Assembly: GCA_910578825.1 (NCBI GenBank)
Contig: CAJTSB010000001.1
Span: 175,402-239,401 of the forward strand
Direction: 5' to 3'
DNA length: 64,000 nt
Source: an uncultured Lachnospiraceae bacterium
GTDB lineage: Bacteria; Bacillota; Clostridia; Lachnospirales; Lachnospiraceae
In this document: one piece after another, positions 1 to 8,591 of the stretch
Position numbering within the stretch: the stretch's first letter is position 1
Layout of the letters: every line of letters starts with the position of its first letter
Notes under the pieces: generated by a model
What the model saw: the letters and a program-made list of their open reading frames with translations, nothing else
The model's database searches: none
Told to the model about the DNA's origin: nothing
Translations under genes and position numbers: made by a program

Positions 1-1
1 T

Positions 2-1033
2 TCGAACAGGCAGGAGGAGACTCTGGGGGGGTTTGCCAACCTGGATGAGATGCAGGAAAAGGCAGCCATCTTTAACCGTTCGGACAGAAGGAAGTGGGAG
101 GAAAGGCTGAGAATTATTCCCACGGCTACTTTGTTCCGGCGGCAGGTCTTTGATGATGCGGGCGTTTTTGACATGGGGTTTGTACATGATTTCGGGGATG
201 ACGATTTTTCTTTCCGGGTGCGCCGCGCAGGATATAAGCTGATTGTCTGCAGGGATACTTTTGTACACCATAACCATTATACGGAAGAGCGAGATTTTAA
301 TGGATTAGAAAATCAGCGTTTCCAAATGGGGCAGGAAGATTTCAGGAAAAAATACCACGGCTTAGACGCCTGGGAAGATGGGGCAAACCATATTGTGGAA
401 TTTTCCCATTATGGAGATCTGGGAACAGACAGGGAGCGACAGGTACAGATACTGGGAGTTGATACCAGATGCGGGACGCCGATCCTGGATGTGAAAAATA
501 AGTTCAAAGCAAATGGCTGTCATAATTTTGATATAGATGCGTTTACAACAGACGTAAAATATTATATGGACTTAAGCAGTATTTCAGATTCTGTGACACA
601 TGATAACATAGCGTATATATTATCTGCATACCGTGATAAAAAGTATCAGTTTGTTGTGCTGGGAGAGGCTGTAAATAGTTATCGGAAACCGGAAGAAGTT
701 ATATTGGATTTGCTTTCGCTGACTGAGGCTGGAGGCGTATTGTTGTTTCCTGTTTACAATATGGATAATATCTATGAGTTCTTATGGGAACAGGGCGCTA
801 TGGAGGAAAGAGCTGCCGGAACTTGTCAGTGGATGCCTTATGAAGAAGTGATAAATATTTTAAGAAGTATTCCAATAAAGAAACTGGATATCAATTTTGA
901 ACCATTTCCAATTACAGAGCAGATTAGAGTTTTCGCAGAGCAGAGGGCTTATCCGGGCGTAAAGAACGGGCGTGAGGAAAGAATACAGAATTTGTTCGTC
1001 CGCGCATACTGGTTTTGGGTTCAGAAGGCGTAA
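2..1033 (+). CDS. Glycosyltransferase family 2 C-terminal part with appended methyltransferase-like domain (5' end outside window)
   Basis: The frame is open from base 2, so the ATG at 50 is internal and the true start lies to the left. The first ~100 visible residues look like the second half of a GT-A fold GT2 enzyme: an acidic segment FGDDDFSFRVRRAGYKL followed by a His-rich VHHNHYTEE stretch, the usual end of the catalytic domain. After about residue 120 the sequence resembles a degenerate Rossmann methyltransferase (ILGVDTRCGTPILDVKNKF in place of motif I, later FVVLGEAVNSY). The same GT2-plus-methyltransferase layout recurs in the genes at 13220 and 20677, which supports a shared origin. 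It probably adds a sugar to a surface or flagellar glycan. The fold assignment of the C-terminal half is inference. Confidence 0.7.
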   Translation, partial: SNRQEETLGGFANLDEMQEKAAIFNRSDRRKWEERLRIIPTATLFRRQVFDDAGVFDMGFVHDFGDDDFSFRVRRAGYKLIVCRDTFVHHNHYTEERDFNGLENQRFQMGQEDFRKKYHGLDAWEDGANHIVEFSHYGDLGTDRERQVQILGVDTRCGTPILDVKNKFKANGCHNFDIDAFTTDVKYYMDLSSISDSVTHDNIAYILSAYRDKKYQFVVLGEAVNSYRKPEEVILDLLSLTEAGGVLLFPVYNMDNIYEFLWEQGAMEERAAGTCQWMPYEEVINILRSIPIKKLDINFEPFPITEQIRVFAEQRAYPGVKNGREERIQNLFVRAYWFWVQKA

Positions 1034-1060
1034 GCAATTAAGAAAGGTTGGGAAAATAAG

Positions 1061-2809
1061 ATGACAGTATCAGAATATATTTTTGACTTTTTGCAGAAAA
1101 AGGGATGTGGAACGGTTTACATGGTTTCAGGCAGTTCGGCAATGTGGCTGACGGACGCCCTGAAACGCAACGAAAAGCTGGAGGCGGTTTGCTGCCAGCA
1201 TGAGCAGGTGGCGGCAATGGCGGCAGACGGCTACGGGAGGAAAGCAGACGTTCCGGGCGTATGTCTTGTGACAATCGGCCCGGGTGCAACCAATGCCATC
1301 ACAGGAGTTGCGGGGGCTTATGTAGATTCTTCTCCGATGTTTGTTCTGTCCGGGCAGGCGAATTCCAGAATTTTACAGTATCAGATGGAATCCGGGATTC
1401 GGCAGAAAGGTACGCAGAGCGTTAATCTGGATCATATGTTGTCCGACATTACCAAATATTTTGCAGCGGTTATGGATGAGGCAGATATCCGTTATCATAT
1501 GGAAATGGCATATGAGGCTGCCATGTCGGGAAGGAAAGGTCCGGTGTGGCTGGATATTCCCATTGATATTCAGAATAAACAGGTTCCGGAACAAATGAGA
1601 GGAATGGAGGAGCCTGCCGGCGCTGAGGACAGTCTGGATCAAGCGCAGGATGTACCGGTCGAACAGATAAAAGAATTGTTGGCTAAAGCAGAAAAACCGT
1701 TGATTCTGGCAGGAAATGGCGTGCTGGGAGCAAAAGCGAAAGAAGACGCGCTGGAATTTGCAGAAAAATATCAGATACCGGTAGTCACCTCAAGGGCGGG
1801 GATTGGCGTGATAGAGACTTCCCATCCGCTCTATGTGGGCAGACCCGGAAGTTATGGCGACCGGGCGTCTCATTTTGCAATTCAGGAATGCGATTTGCTG
1901 TTCATTCTGGGCAGCAGGCTTTCCGTATCCACGATCGGGTATTATCCGCAGCGATTCGCCGGAAATGCCAGGAAAATCATGGTGGATATTGATGAGAAGG
2001 AATTGCAGAAGGAGGACGTACCGGTAGATATCAAGATTCAGATGGACGTAAAACAGTTTTTGTCTGTACTGATGGATCAGGACTGCGAGGTTTTAGGACA
2101 TGAGGAATGGATTTCGCATTGTCAGGATAACCGCAGAAAATATCCTACGGTTCTTCCGGAGTATGAGAAAGAGGATGGCATTAACAGCTATTACTTTACC
2201 AGAGAACTGTCGAAACTGGTTCCGGATGGGGCGGATATTATAGTAGATACCGGAAGCGTATGTAATATCGTATCCCAGTCCTGGGAGCTTAAAAAGAATC
2301 AGAATTACCTTATTTCCGGCGGACTGTCCGCGATGGGATTCTGGGCAGGCGCGGTGGGCGTTGCCGCTTTGTCTGAATGTGTGGTTGCATTATCGGGCGA
2401 CGGCAGTACGCAGATGAACATACAGGACTTTGCTACGCTTGCATATTATAAACTTCCGGTGAAATTGTTTGTATATAATAATCAGGGATATATGCTGATT
2501 CGTCATAATCAGCACAATTATATGAACGATCGTTTTCTGGGCGTGGGGCCGGACAGTGGGGTTCCGGCGGTGGATTTCGGAAAGGTTGCGAAGGCTTACG
2601 GGCTTAAGAGCGTGAAGATCACGTGCAAAGAAGAGATCCAGGACAAGGTAAAGGAAACGTTGGAGACGGACGGTCCGGTAGTATGCGAGGTTATGGTACA
2701 GGAGTTTGGTATCATTGCTCCGCGTATTTCTTCGCGGGTGATGCCGGACGGTTCTTTAAAGGCAGCAGAATTTGACGACCTATGGCCGTTTCTCAATGAA
2801 CAGGGATAA
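1061..2809 (+). CDS. Thiamine pyrophosphate-dependent enzyme, acetolactate synthase-like
   Basis: 582 residues with the three-domain POX/ALS plan. The N-terminal PYR domain has the catalytic glutamate (E48 in CCQHEQVAAMAADGYGR). The middle domain is around residues 200-330. The C-terminal PP domain has the GDG...NN cofactor motif (GDGSTQMNIQDF near residue 446, then VYNNQGY). The family performs decarboxylation or carboligation of 2-keto acids. It sits in a glycan cluster, 27 bp after a glycosyltransferase and 15 bp before an FkbM methyltransferase, with no ilvN/ilvC neighbour. A role in making an unusual glycan precursor is therefore more likely than branched-chain amino acid synthesis. The substrate cannot be told from sequence. 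The start has an upstream GAAAGGTTGGG ribosome-binding region. Confidence 0.85.
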   Translation: MTVSEYIFDFLQKKGCGTVYMVSGSSAMWLTDALKRNEKLEAVCCQHEQVAAMAADGYGRKADVPGVCLVTIGPGATNAITGVAGAYVDSSPMFVLSGQANSRILQYQMESGIRQKGTQSVNLDHMLSDITKYFAAVMDEADIRYHMEMAYEAAMSGRKGPVWLDIPIDIQNKQVPEQMRGMEEPAGAEDSLDQAQDVPVEQIKELLAKAEKPLILAGNGVLGAKAKEDALEFAEKYQIPVVTSRAGIGVIETSHPLYVGRPGSYGDRASHFAIQECDLLFILGSRLSVSTIGYYPQRFAGNARKIMVDIDEKELQKEDVPVDIKIQMDVKQFLSVLMDQDCEVLGHEEWISHCQDNRRKYPTVLPEYEKEDGINSYYFTRELSKLVPDGADIIVDTGSVCNIVSQSWELKKNQNYLISGGLSAMGFWAGAVGVAALSECVVALSGDGSTQMNIQDFATLAYYKLPVKLFVYNNQGYMLIRHNQHNYMNDRFLGVGPDSGVPAVDFGKVAKAYGLKSVKITCKEEIQDKVKETLETDGPVVCEVMVQEFGIIAPRISSRVMPDGSLKAAEFDDLWPFLNEQG

Positions 2810-2824
2810 GGACAGTTTGAAATT

Positions 2825-3916
2825 ATGTATAATTTAGCAGAGGGTAAGATTATCCTGTATGGCGCGGGATGCTGCGGGGCGGTGTTTGCGGAGCTGCTTC
2901 AGAAGTCAGGATTTCATGTGGAATGTTTTTTTGACAGAAATCCCGACAAGACCAATCAGCAGATTATGGAGATTCCCATAAAGCAGCCGATGTTTCTGGA
3001 TGCGGACAGCCTGGTGGTAGTCTGTATCCTCAAAAAGGGAAAATTGTATGAAGAGATCGCACAAGATCTCAGGCAGTTAGGATATCGCAGAATATGTCAT
3101 ATCTATGAGCTTAGGGAGGAAAAGAGTCTGTTTGAGGGACAGAGCCTTATTTTGGCGCCGGACAGGGAGGCTGTGTTTCAAAACCTGCACAGATATGATA
3201 ATTTGAAGAATCATCTTGAAGATGATCTGTCCCGTCAGGTATTGGAAAAGATATTAGAGTTTCTGCTGGAAGATGTTGATGCAGAAATTCCGGCGTTTAA
3301 AATTGAAGAACAGTATTTTGCGTATGATATTTACCGCAGGATTCCGGAGGAATACGTGGTAGACTGCGGAGCGTTTAAGGGAGACGTCATGCGTATTTTT
3401 CTGAAAAAAAACCACAATCAGTTTGCGCATTATCTTGCCATTGAGCCGGATAAGTCATACCTTCCTTTTTTACAGCATACGGCAGACCAGGAATCAGATG
3501 GGAAAATTGAAATAAAAAACTGTGCGTTAAGTGATAAACGAGAGCAGTTACGGATGCGCAATTATGCGCAGGAGGATTCTATCGTCCGCGCAGACGGGGA
3601 GATAGAGGTACAATCCTGTCCGCTGGATGAATTGATGAAGGGCAGGGCGTGTACATTTTTGAAGATAGACGTGGAAGGATACGATAAAAAGGCAATTATG
3701 GGCGCGGCAGAAATGATTCGGGAGCAAAAGCCGGTAATTGCGGTGGCAGCGTACCATCGGGAAAGTGATTTTTATGAAATTTTTGAACTCCTATACGGTC
3801 TGTATGAAGATTATCATTTTTATCTGCGCAGTTATATGAATGTTCAGGAGACGATTCTTTATGCGGTGCCCCCATGGAGATTAGTGAAGGAGAGAGAAGA
3901 TGAAATATGTCGGTAA
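2825..3916 (+). CDS. FkbM family methyltransferase
   Basis: 363 residues. The N-terminal ~110 residues form a Rossmann-like segment with a glycine-rich turn (LYGAGCCGAVFAELL) and an acidic residue after the next strand (FFDRNPDK), a common N-terminal partner in glycan-modifying methyltransferases. From ~177 comes the FkbM domain: VVDCGAFKGDV (SAM motif I), AIEPDKSYLPF (acidic residue binding the ribose) and FLKIDVEGYDKKAI, the hallmark of FkbM O-methyltransferases. It most likely O-methylates a sugar of the glycan made by this cluster. Its 3' end overlaps the next gene by 17 bp, so the two are translated together. Confidence 0.88.
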   Translation: MYNLAEGKIILYGAGCCGAVFAELLQKSGFHVECFFDRNPDKTNQQIMEIPIKQPMFLDADSLVVVCILKKGKLYEEIAQDLRQLGYRRICHIYELREEKSLFEGQSLILAPDREAVFQNLHRYDNLKNHLEDDLSRQVLEKILEFLLEDVDAEIPAFKIEEQYFAYDIYRRIPEEYVVDCGAFKGDVMRIFLKKNHNQFAHYLAIEPDKSYLPFLQHTADQESDGKIEIKNCALSDKREQLRMRNYAQEDSIVRADGEIEVQSCPLDELMKGRACTFLKIDVEGYDKKAIMGAAEMIREQKPVIAVAAYHRESDFYEIFELLYGLYEDYHFYLRSYMNVQETILYAVPPWRLVKEREDEICR

Positions 3917-4859
3917 ATTTGGAATGAACCTGTCAAAAATTGGTCTGGGAACCGGACGTTTCGGTACGGTGGTAAGTGAAGAAATGTCCTTTGAAATGCT
4001 GGATATGTTTTACGAACAGGGTGGAAATGTAATTGATACGGCCAGAAATTATTATGAGTGGGTAGAAAACGGCAGGGGAAAAAGTGAGCAGACCATCGGA
4101 AAATGGATGCTCGAACGTGGAATCAGGGACAAGGTATACATTTCAACCAAAGGGGGTGTGCGCAACGAAGGAAAGACCTTTTTTATAAACCTTTCCCGCG
4201 AGAACCTTCTGGAGGAATGCAAACAGAGCCTTGAGGCGTTGCAGACCGATTATCTGGATATTTACCTGCTTCACAGAGATGAACCAGAGCGCAGGGTAGA
4301 AGAGATTGTGGAGAGCCTTGAGGCAGTCCGGGAGTGTGGACGGGCGAAAGTGACAGGCGTGTGTAACTGGACGGCAAAGCGTGTGAAAGAGGCAAATGCA
4401 TATGCCCGGAAACATAACCTGACGCCGTTTCGTATTGTCCAGACCTGGTGGTCGATTGCTGCCTATACTCCGAATATGTGGAATGATCCGACCACGACCT
4501 GGATGGATGAAGAGATGTACGAATACCTCAAAGAAGAAAATTTACTGGCGATGGCTTATACTTCTCAGGCAAAAGGATTTTTTCAGAAAGCAATGAGGGA
4601 CGGATATGAAAATGTGGATAGCTTTTTAAAGCACAGGATTGCAACGGATGAAAATCTTCGGAGACTGGAAACGATACAGGAGTATTGCAGGAAGAATGAC
4701 GTCTCTCCTACCGCTGTTGTAAATGGCTATATTACAGATAATGACGTGGATGGAATTGCGCTGGTAAGCTGTTCTAAATTAGAGCAATTAGAAGATATAC
4801 TGAACCACTGCGATCAGACGGTGGATCCGGAATGGATCAGGCAGTTTCGGGTGGGATAA
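3900..4859 (+). CDS. Aldo/keto reductase
   Basis: 319 residues, the normal length for the NAD(P)H-dependent aldo/keto reductase (beta/alpha)8 family. The catalytic tetrad is visible: D46 and the following Tyr (NVIDTARNYYEW), K84 (ISTKGG) and H125 (LLHRDEP). The start at 3900 lies inside the end of the FkbM gene and is preceded by GAAGGAGAGAGAAG, a good ribosome binding site. The gene is embedded between glycan genes and overlaps the next reading frame, so it probably reduces a keto intermediate of a nucleotide sugar or its substituent. The substrate is unknown. Confidence 0.88.
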   Translation: MKYVGKFGMNLSKIGLGTGRFGTVVSEEMSFEMLDMFYEQGGNVIDTARNYYEWVENGRGKSEQTIGKWMLERGIRDKVYISTKGGVRNEGKTFFINLSRENLLEECKQSLEALQTDYLDIYLLHRDEPERRVEEIVESLEAVRECGRAKVTGVCNWTAKRVKEANAYARKHNLTPFRIVQTWWSIAAYTPNMWNDPTTTWMDEEMYEYLKEENLLAMAYTSQAKGFFQKAMRDGYENVDSFLKHRIATDENLRRLETIQEYCRKNDVSPTAVVNGYITDNDVDGIALVSCSKLEQLEDILNHCDQTVDPEWIRQFRVG

Positions 4860-4876
4860 TCAGGAGGAAATTGAGG

Positions 4877-7099
4877 ATGGTATTATATTATAAACAGGCG
4901 ATTGATATTTCCGTTGAAATTCAGGAGATTTTTGAGCAGATGTTTGCAATTTCCGGTGAGACTCAGGAGGAAGAATTGCAGCAGCTTGCGGTACAGTTAA
5001 GAGAAAGCGTTAAAAGAGTTATCAGTGTTTTTTGCCAAAAACTTGGAGATAATCTCCCTGAATTAAAAATACTCTTTGTACGCTTATATGGAATCATAGA
5101 AAAGGAAAATGTCAGGGAAGAATTATTTAAGGAATTGATTCACAAGATAAATGTGATGTGCATAACAGAGATTTTGAAGGAAGAGGAGGATTTCTCCACC
5201 TATATCGACGGGCTGCAAATGGCCTGCAAGTGTGGATTCAGCATACTGCTTGCAGTATGCGACACTCCCTGCGGCAGCCCTGATTTCAGCTATGCGATGG
5301 GAGAAAAACTGCGCCAGCTTGGGCTTAACGTGAATCTGAGTACAAAATACCGGGCGTCTTACTGCGCGTTGATTGACGGTAAAATAAATCTGGAAGAAAA
5401 GATTTCAGAGATAAGCCCCCTGACGATTCGCTGTAAACTGAACGGTGCAGAGATTGATATAAAAAGCAGGGGATTTAATAAGATAGGAACGGAAGATGTC
5501 TATGTTGTCCAGGCAGGAGCCAGCAGTATATCCATCAATGGAAAACTGGTGACTGTAAAAAAGCGCGGCGTATGTACGCGCGGAATGTCGTTTGTCGTCT
5601 ATGATAAATTTGAAGGCTGCGTGCTGGATTCAGTGAACTTTGATACCTTATGTGAAAATATTCCGGCATACAGGGACAAAGACAGCCGATTAGTGCGGGA
5701 ATACATAGAAAGGCATCCGGAAGTGGTGTTCCTTAAACAGAAAGGTCCGGTTTATCCATCAGAAAATCTGTCTGAAAACGAGAAGAATATATGTGAGAAC
5801 AGAATCAATATGTATACGCTGACGGAAAATCCGAACCTGCCGTGCATTCTTTCCGAGTACATTGCAGAGCCGGAGGGAATCGTAGAGGTGGTGCGCGCGC
5901 CAAAGTCGTATATTGGTACGGATGGTACGAGGCATATAGAAGAATACCATGGAAAATATCTGAATGTTGTCAATGGACATCGTCTGACCGTCGGACAGCC
6001 TGAAAAATATAAGCGTGTGGTTTATTTTGTGGGCGGATGCGATGTGTTGGGAATTGGCAACCGGGATGAAGGGACGGAGGCGTCCCAGCTGCAAAAATTG
6101 TTAAATGAGTATGCAGAGGAAGAAGGGTTTATCGTTGAAAATTATGGTCATGCGTTAGATGGCATGAGCATAGAACATGAAATGATTTCCATGCTTGAGT
6201 CGCTCCCGCTGCGTCCGGGTGACATCGTGGTAGGTTTGGGTGGAGCGGAGGTCTATAATCCGCAGCTTGATATCCGTCCTTACAAATATGGCGAACTTTT
6301 TTGGGACGAGGGCCACTTGACGGAAAATGCAACGATGCTGATCGCGAAGGGCTTATTCGATAAACTGAAAGAAAATGACTTTTACCGGGAATATCTTCAG
6401 TATGAACAAAAGGTTGACAAAAAGAGCGGATCAGATTACGGTCTGAGCCATGAGCAATTATCGGAGCTTCATCATTACAAAAAGACATTGTCTGCGTTTC
6501 GGGAGGATAAACTGGAACGATTCAACCGGATCGGCTCGATTGTAATGAACTGCAATCCGTTTACCAGAGGGCATCGTTATCTGATCGAGGAAAGCGCTAA
6601 GAAATGTGATTGCCTGATTGTATTTGTGGTGCAGGAGGATAAGTCCTTCTTTCCGTTTGCAGACAGATTTGAACTTGTGAAAAAAGGATGCGCGGACTTA
6701 GAGAATGTATTCGTGATAGAAAGCGGCAAATTTATTATATCATCCCTGACCTTTGTAGATTATTTTAACAAGAAAGCGTTGCAGGACAGGGTCGTGGACT
6801 GCTCGGATGACGTCACGCTTTTTGTGAATGAAATTGCGCCTGCGCTTGGCATCCAGGTGCGTTTTGTGGGTTCAGAACCACATGATAAGGTGACAAATCA
6901 ATATAACAGGACGATGGAAAGGATGCTGCCTCTTTACGGAATTGAGTTTGTGGAAATTCCCAGAAAAGAAAGAGAAGGCGAGGCGATTTCCGCAAGCAGG
7001 GTGCGTGAACTTCTCAAAGAACATCAATGGGAAACCATATCCGAACTTGTGCCGGATGTAACGCTGGAATATCTCAAAAGTAAGTATGGAGAAACTTAA
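4877..7099 (+). CDS. Three-domain protein: ILEI-like domain, SGNH-like domain and citrate-lyase-ligase-type nucleotidyltransferase
   Basis: I start it at the ATG at 4877 (740 aa), because AGGAGG at 4862-4867 is well spaced to it. An in-frame ATG at 4832 would overlap the reductase by 28 bp and lacks such a site. After a helical N-terminus, residues ~190-257 resemble the ILEI/FAM3 fold (IDIKSRGFNKIG, SISINGK, RGMSFVVYDK, VNFDT). Residues ~380-490 contain an alpha/beta segment with a GCDVLG turn and a later H-containing GHLTENA, reminiscent of SGNH hydrolases. Residues ~550-740 match the adenylyl/cytidylyltransferase domain of citrate lyase ligase (IGSIVMNCNPFTRGHRYLIE with the HxGH-like nucleotide site; late ISASRVRELL for the ISSTxxR motif). 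No citrate lyase genes are nearby, so it more likely activates a small acid or phosphate ester for glycan decoration. Confidence 0.65.
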   Translation: MVLYYKQAIDISVEIQEIFEQMFAISGETQEEELQQLAVQLRESVKRVISVFCQKLGDNLPELKILFVRLYGIIEKENVREELFKELIHKINVMCITEILKEEEDFSTYIDGLQMACKCGFSILLAVCDTPCGSPDFSYAMGEKLRQLGLNVNLSTKYRASYCALIDGKINLEEKISEISPLTIRCKLNGAEIDIKSRGFNKIGTEDVYVVQAGASSISINGKLVTVKKRGVCTRGMSFVVYDKFEGCVLDSVNFDTLCENIPAYRDKDSRLVREYIERHPEVVFLKQKGPVYPSENLSENEKNICENRINMYTLTENPNLPCILSEYIAEPEGIVEVVRAPKSYIGTDGTRHIEEYHGKYLNVVNGHRLTVGQPEKYKRVVYFVGGCDVLGIGNRDEGTEASQLQKLLNEYAEEEGFIVENYGHALDGMSIEHEMISMLESLPLRPGDIVVGLGGAEVYNPQLDIRPYKYGELFWDEGHLTENATMLIAKGLFDKLKENDFYREYLQYEQKVDKKSGSDYGLSHEQLSELHHYKKTLSAFREDKLERFNRIGSIVMNCNPFTRGHRYLIEESAKKCDCLIVFVVQEDKSFFPFADRFELVKKGCADLENVFVIESGKFIISSLTFVDYFNKKALQDRVVDCSDDVTLFVNEIAPALGIQVRFVGSEPHDKVTNQYNRTMERMLPLYGIEFVEIPRKEREGEAISASRVRELLKEHQWETISELVPDVTLEYLKSKYGET

Positions 7100-7143
7100 A
7101 TGGTATTGCCTATGGTCTGATACCTGTCCAGGAAGGAGGAATT

Positions 7144-8418
7144 ATGGAACGGATTGCTGTGTTGGGAGCGGGCTGCGCCGGTTTGGCGGCCGCTTATGAA
7201 TTGAGACAAAAAGATAAGGATGTCGTCATTTACGAGAAAAATTCGGAATATGGCGGTTTGTGCCGTAGCTTTACCGTGGATGGCTTTACGTTTGATACGT
7301 TTGCGCATGTGAATTTTTCAAAAGACCCGTTTGTAATGTCCATGTTAGAAGGTAAGACGGATTATCTGATACACAAACCGGAAGCAACCAATTATTATCA
7401 TGGTTCCTGGGTACGTAACCCGGCGCAGAATAATCTGGTGGACATTCCCCTTGAAGAGAGAATTTCTGTCATTGAGGGATTTGTGAATCGTGATACAGAC
7501 AGGCAGGTACAGAATTATGGCGACTGGCTGCGGGTGCAGTATGGGGATTATTTTATGGAGCATTTTCCGGCGGCTTATACGAGGAAATACTGGACGGTGG
7601 AGCCGGAAGAGCTGGAAACAAAATGGGTGGAAGGAAGGATGTACACGCCGGATCTTGCAGAAGTGCTCCGCGGCGCTATGACGAAAGATACGCCAAACGT
7701 GCATTACAGCAAAGAAATCCATTATCCCAGGCAGGGCGGTTACGGTGCGTTTCTGAGGCCGTTTGCAGAGGGGGCGGACATACGATTGAACAAAAAGGTG
7801 GTATCGCTGGATCCTTCTGCCAGACGTATTCGTTTTGCGGACGGGGAGGAAGTTTCCTATGACAGGCTAATCTCCACGATACCCATGAATGAACTGGTGG
7901 CGTCAATGGAAGATATACCGCAGGAAATTCGGGACGCAGCGCAGCAGTTGGATTACACATCGGGAATTATTATTTCCATCGGATTAAACTGTCAAAACGT
8001 TTCTCCGGAACTGTGGTTTTATATTTATGATGAGGACATTCATCCGGCAAGGGTTTATGCTCCCAATATTAAGTCTCCATTCAATGTGCCGGACGGCTGT
8101 TGCGCTTTGCAGGCGGAAATATATTTTTCCCGCAAGAAACCGTTGTCCCAAACAATGGAAGAGCTGAAAGAGGAGACAGTTTCGCAGTTAATCAATATGG
8201 GACTGTTTGCGAGGGAGGACATTCTGGTAACAGATGCGCGCATGGAAGAATATGCCAATATTATGTTTACGCCTCAGATTTACGACGCCCGGAAATCAGT
8301 ACGTGCGTTTCTGGAACATCAGGGGATTGTCTGTGCAGGCCGATTCGGGGAATGGGATTATCTCTGGACCGGACAGAGTATTTTAAGTGGACAAAATGCA
8401 GCCAAACGGATGTTATAA
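7144..8418 (+). CDS. FAD-dependent oxidoreductase / UDP-galactopyranose-mutase-like protein
   Basis: 424 residues beginning with a dinucleotide-binding fold: VLGAGCAGLAAAYEL (GxGxxG), a terminal acidic residue (VIYEKN), then GGLCRSF, the FAD-family signature seen in UDP-galactopyranose mutases, protoporphyrinogen oxidases and amine oxidases. A C-terminal FAD contact is likely at GRFGEWDYLWTGQSI. It is preceded by AGGAAGGAGGAATT, a strong ribosome binding site. In a glycan cluster this family often converts nucleotide-sugar ring forms or oxidises sugar precursors, but it lacks clear diagnostic residues of Glf. I leave the reaction open. Confidence 0.8.
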   Translation: MERIAVLGAGCAGLAAAYELRQKDKDVVIYEKNSEYGGLCRSFTVDGFTFDTFAHVNFSKDPFVMSMLEGKTDYLIHKPEATNYYHGSWVRNPAQNNLVDIPLEERISVIEGFVNRDTDRQVQNYGDWLRVQYGDYFMEHFPAAYTRKYWTVEPEELETKWVEGRMYTPDLAEVLRGAMTKDTPNVHYSKEIHYPRQGGYGAFLRPFAEGADIRLNKKVVSLDPSARRIRFADGEEVSYDRLISTIPMNELVASMEDIPQEIRDAAQQLDYTSGIIISIGLNCQNVSPELWFYIYDEDIHPARVYAPNIKSPFNVPDGCCALQAEIYFSRKKPLSQTMEELKEETVSQLINMGLFAREDILVTDARMEEYANIMFTPQIYDARKSVRAFLEHQGIVCAGRFGEWDYLWTGQSILSGQNAAKRML

Positions 8419-8429
8419 ATTATGATAAT

Positions 8430-8463
8430 AAGCATTCTCTGCCGTCTGAGGCATGGGATGCTT
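8430..8463 (+). terminator. Stem-loop after the FAD protein gene
   Basis: Arms 8430-8443 and 8450-8463 pair over 14 positions (AAGCATTCTCTGCC with GGCATGGGATGCTT, including G-U pairs and one mismatch), with a 6-nt loop. The downstream tract is only ATTTTCAT, so it is a weak intrinsic terminator or an RNA-processing hairpin. The spacer up to 8591 otherwise holds no gene. Confidence 0.45.
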
Positions 8464-8591
8464 ATTTTCATATGATTCAAAGGAGGGAAACAGAATCTTT
8501 CCTTTTCAATTATAACATCCTGTGATAGAATATAAAAAATGAAAGTCAGGGAAAAAGAAGAGGAATGTGAAAAAGTATTGGGAGAACTCTT

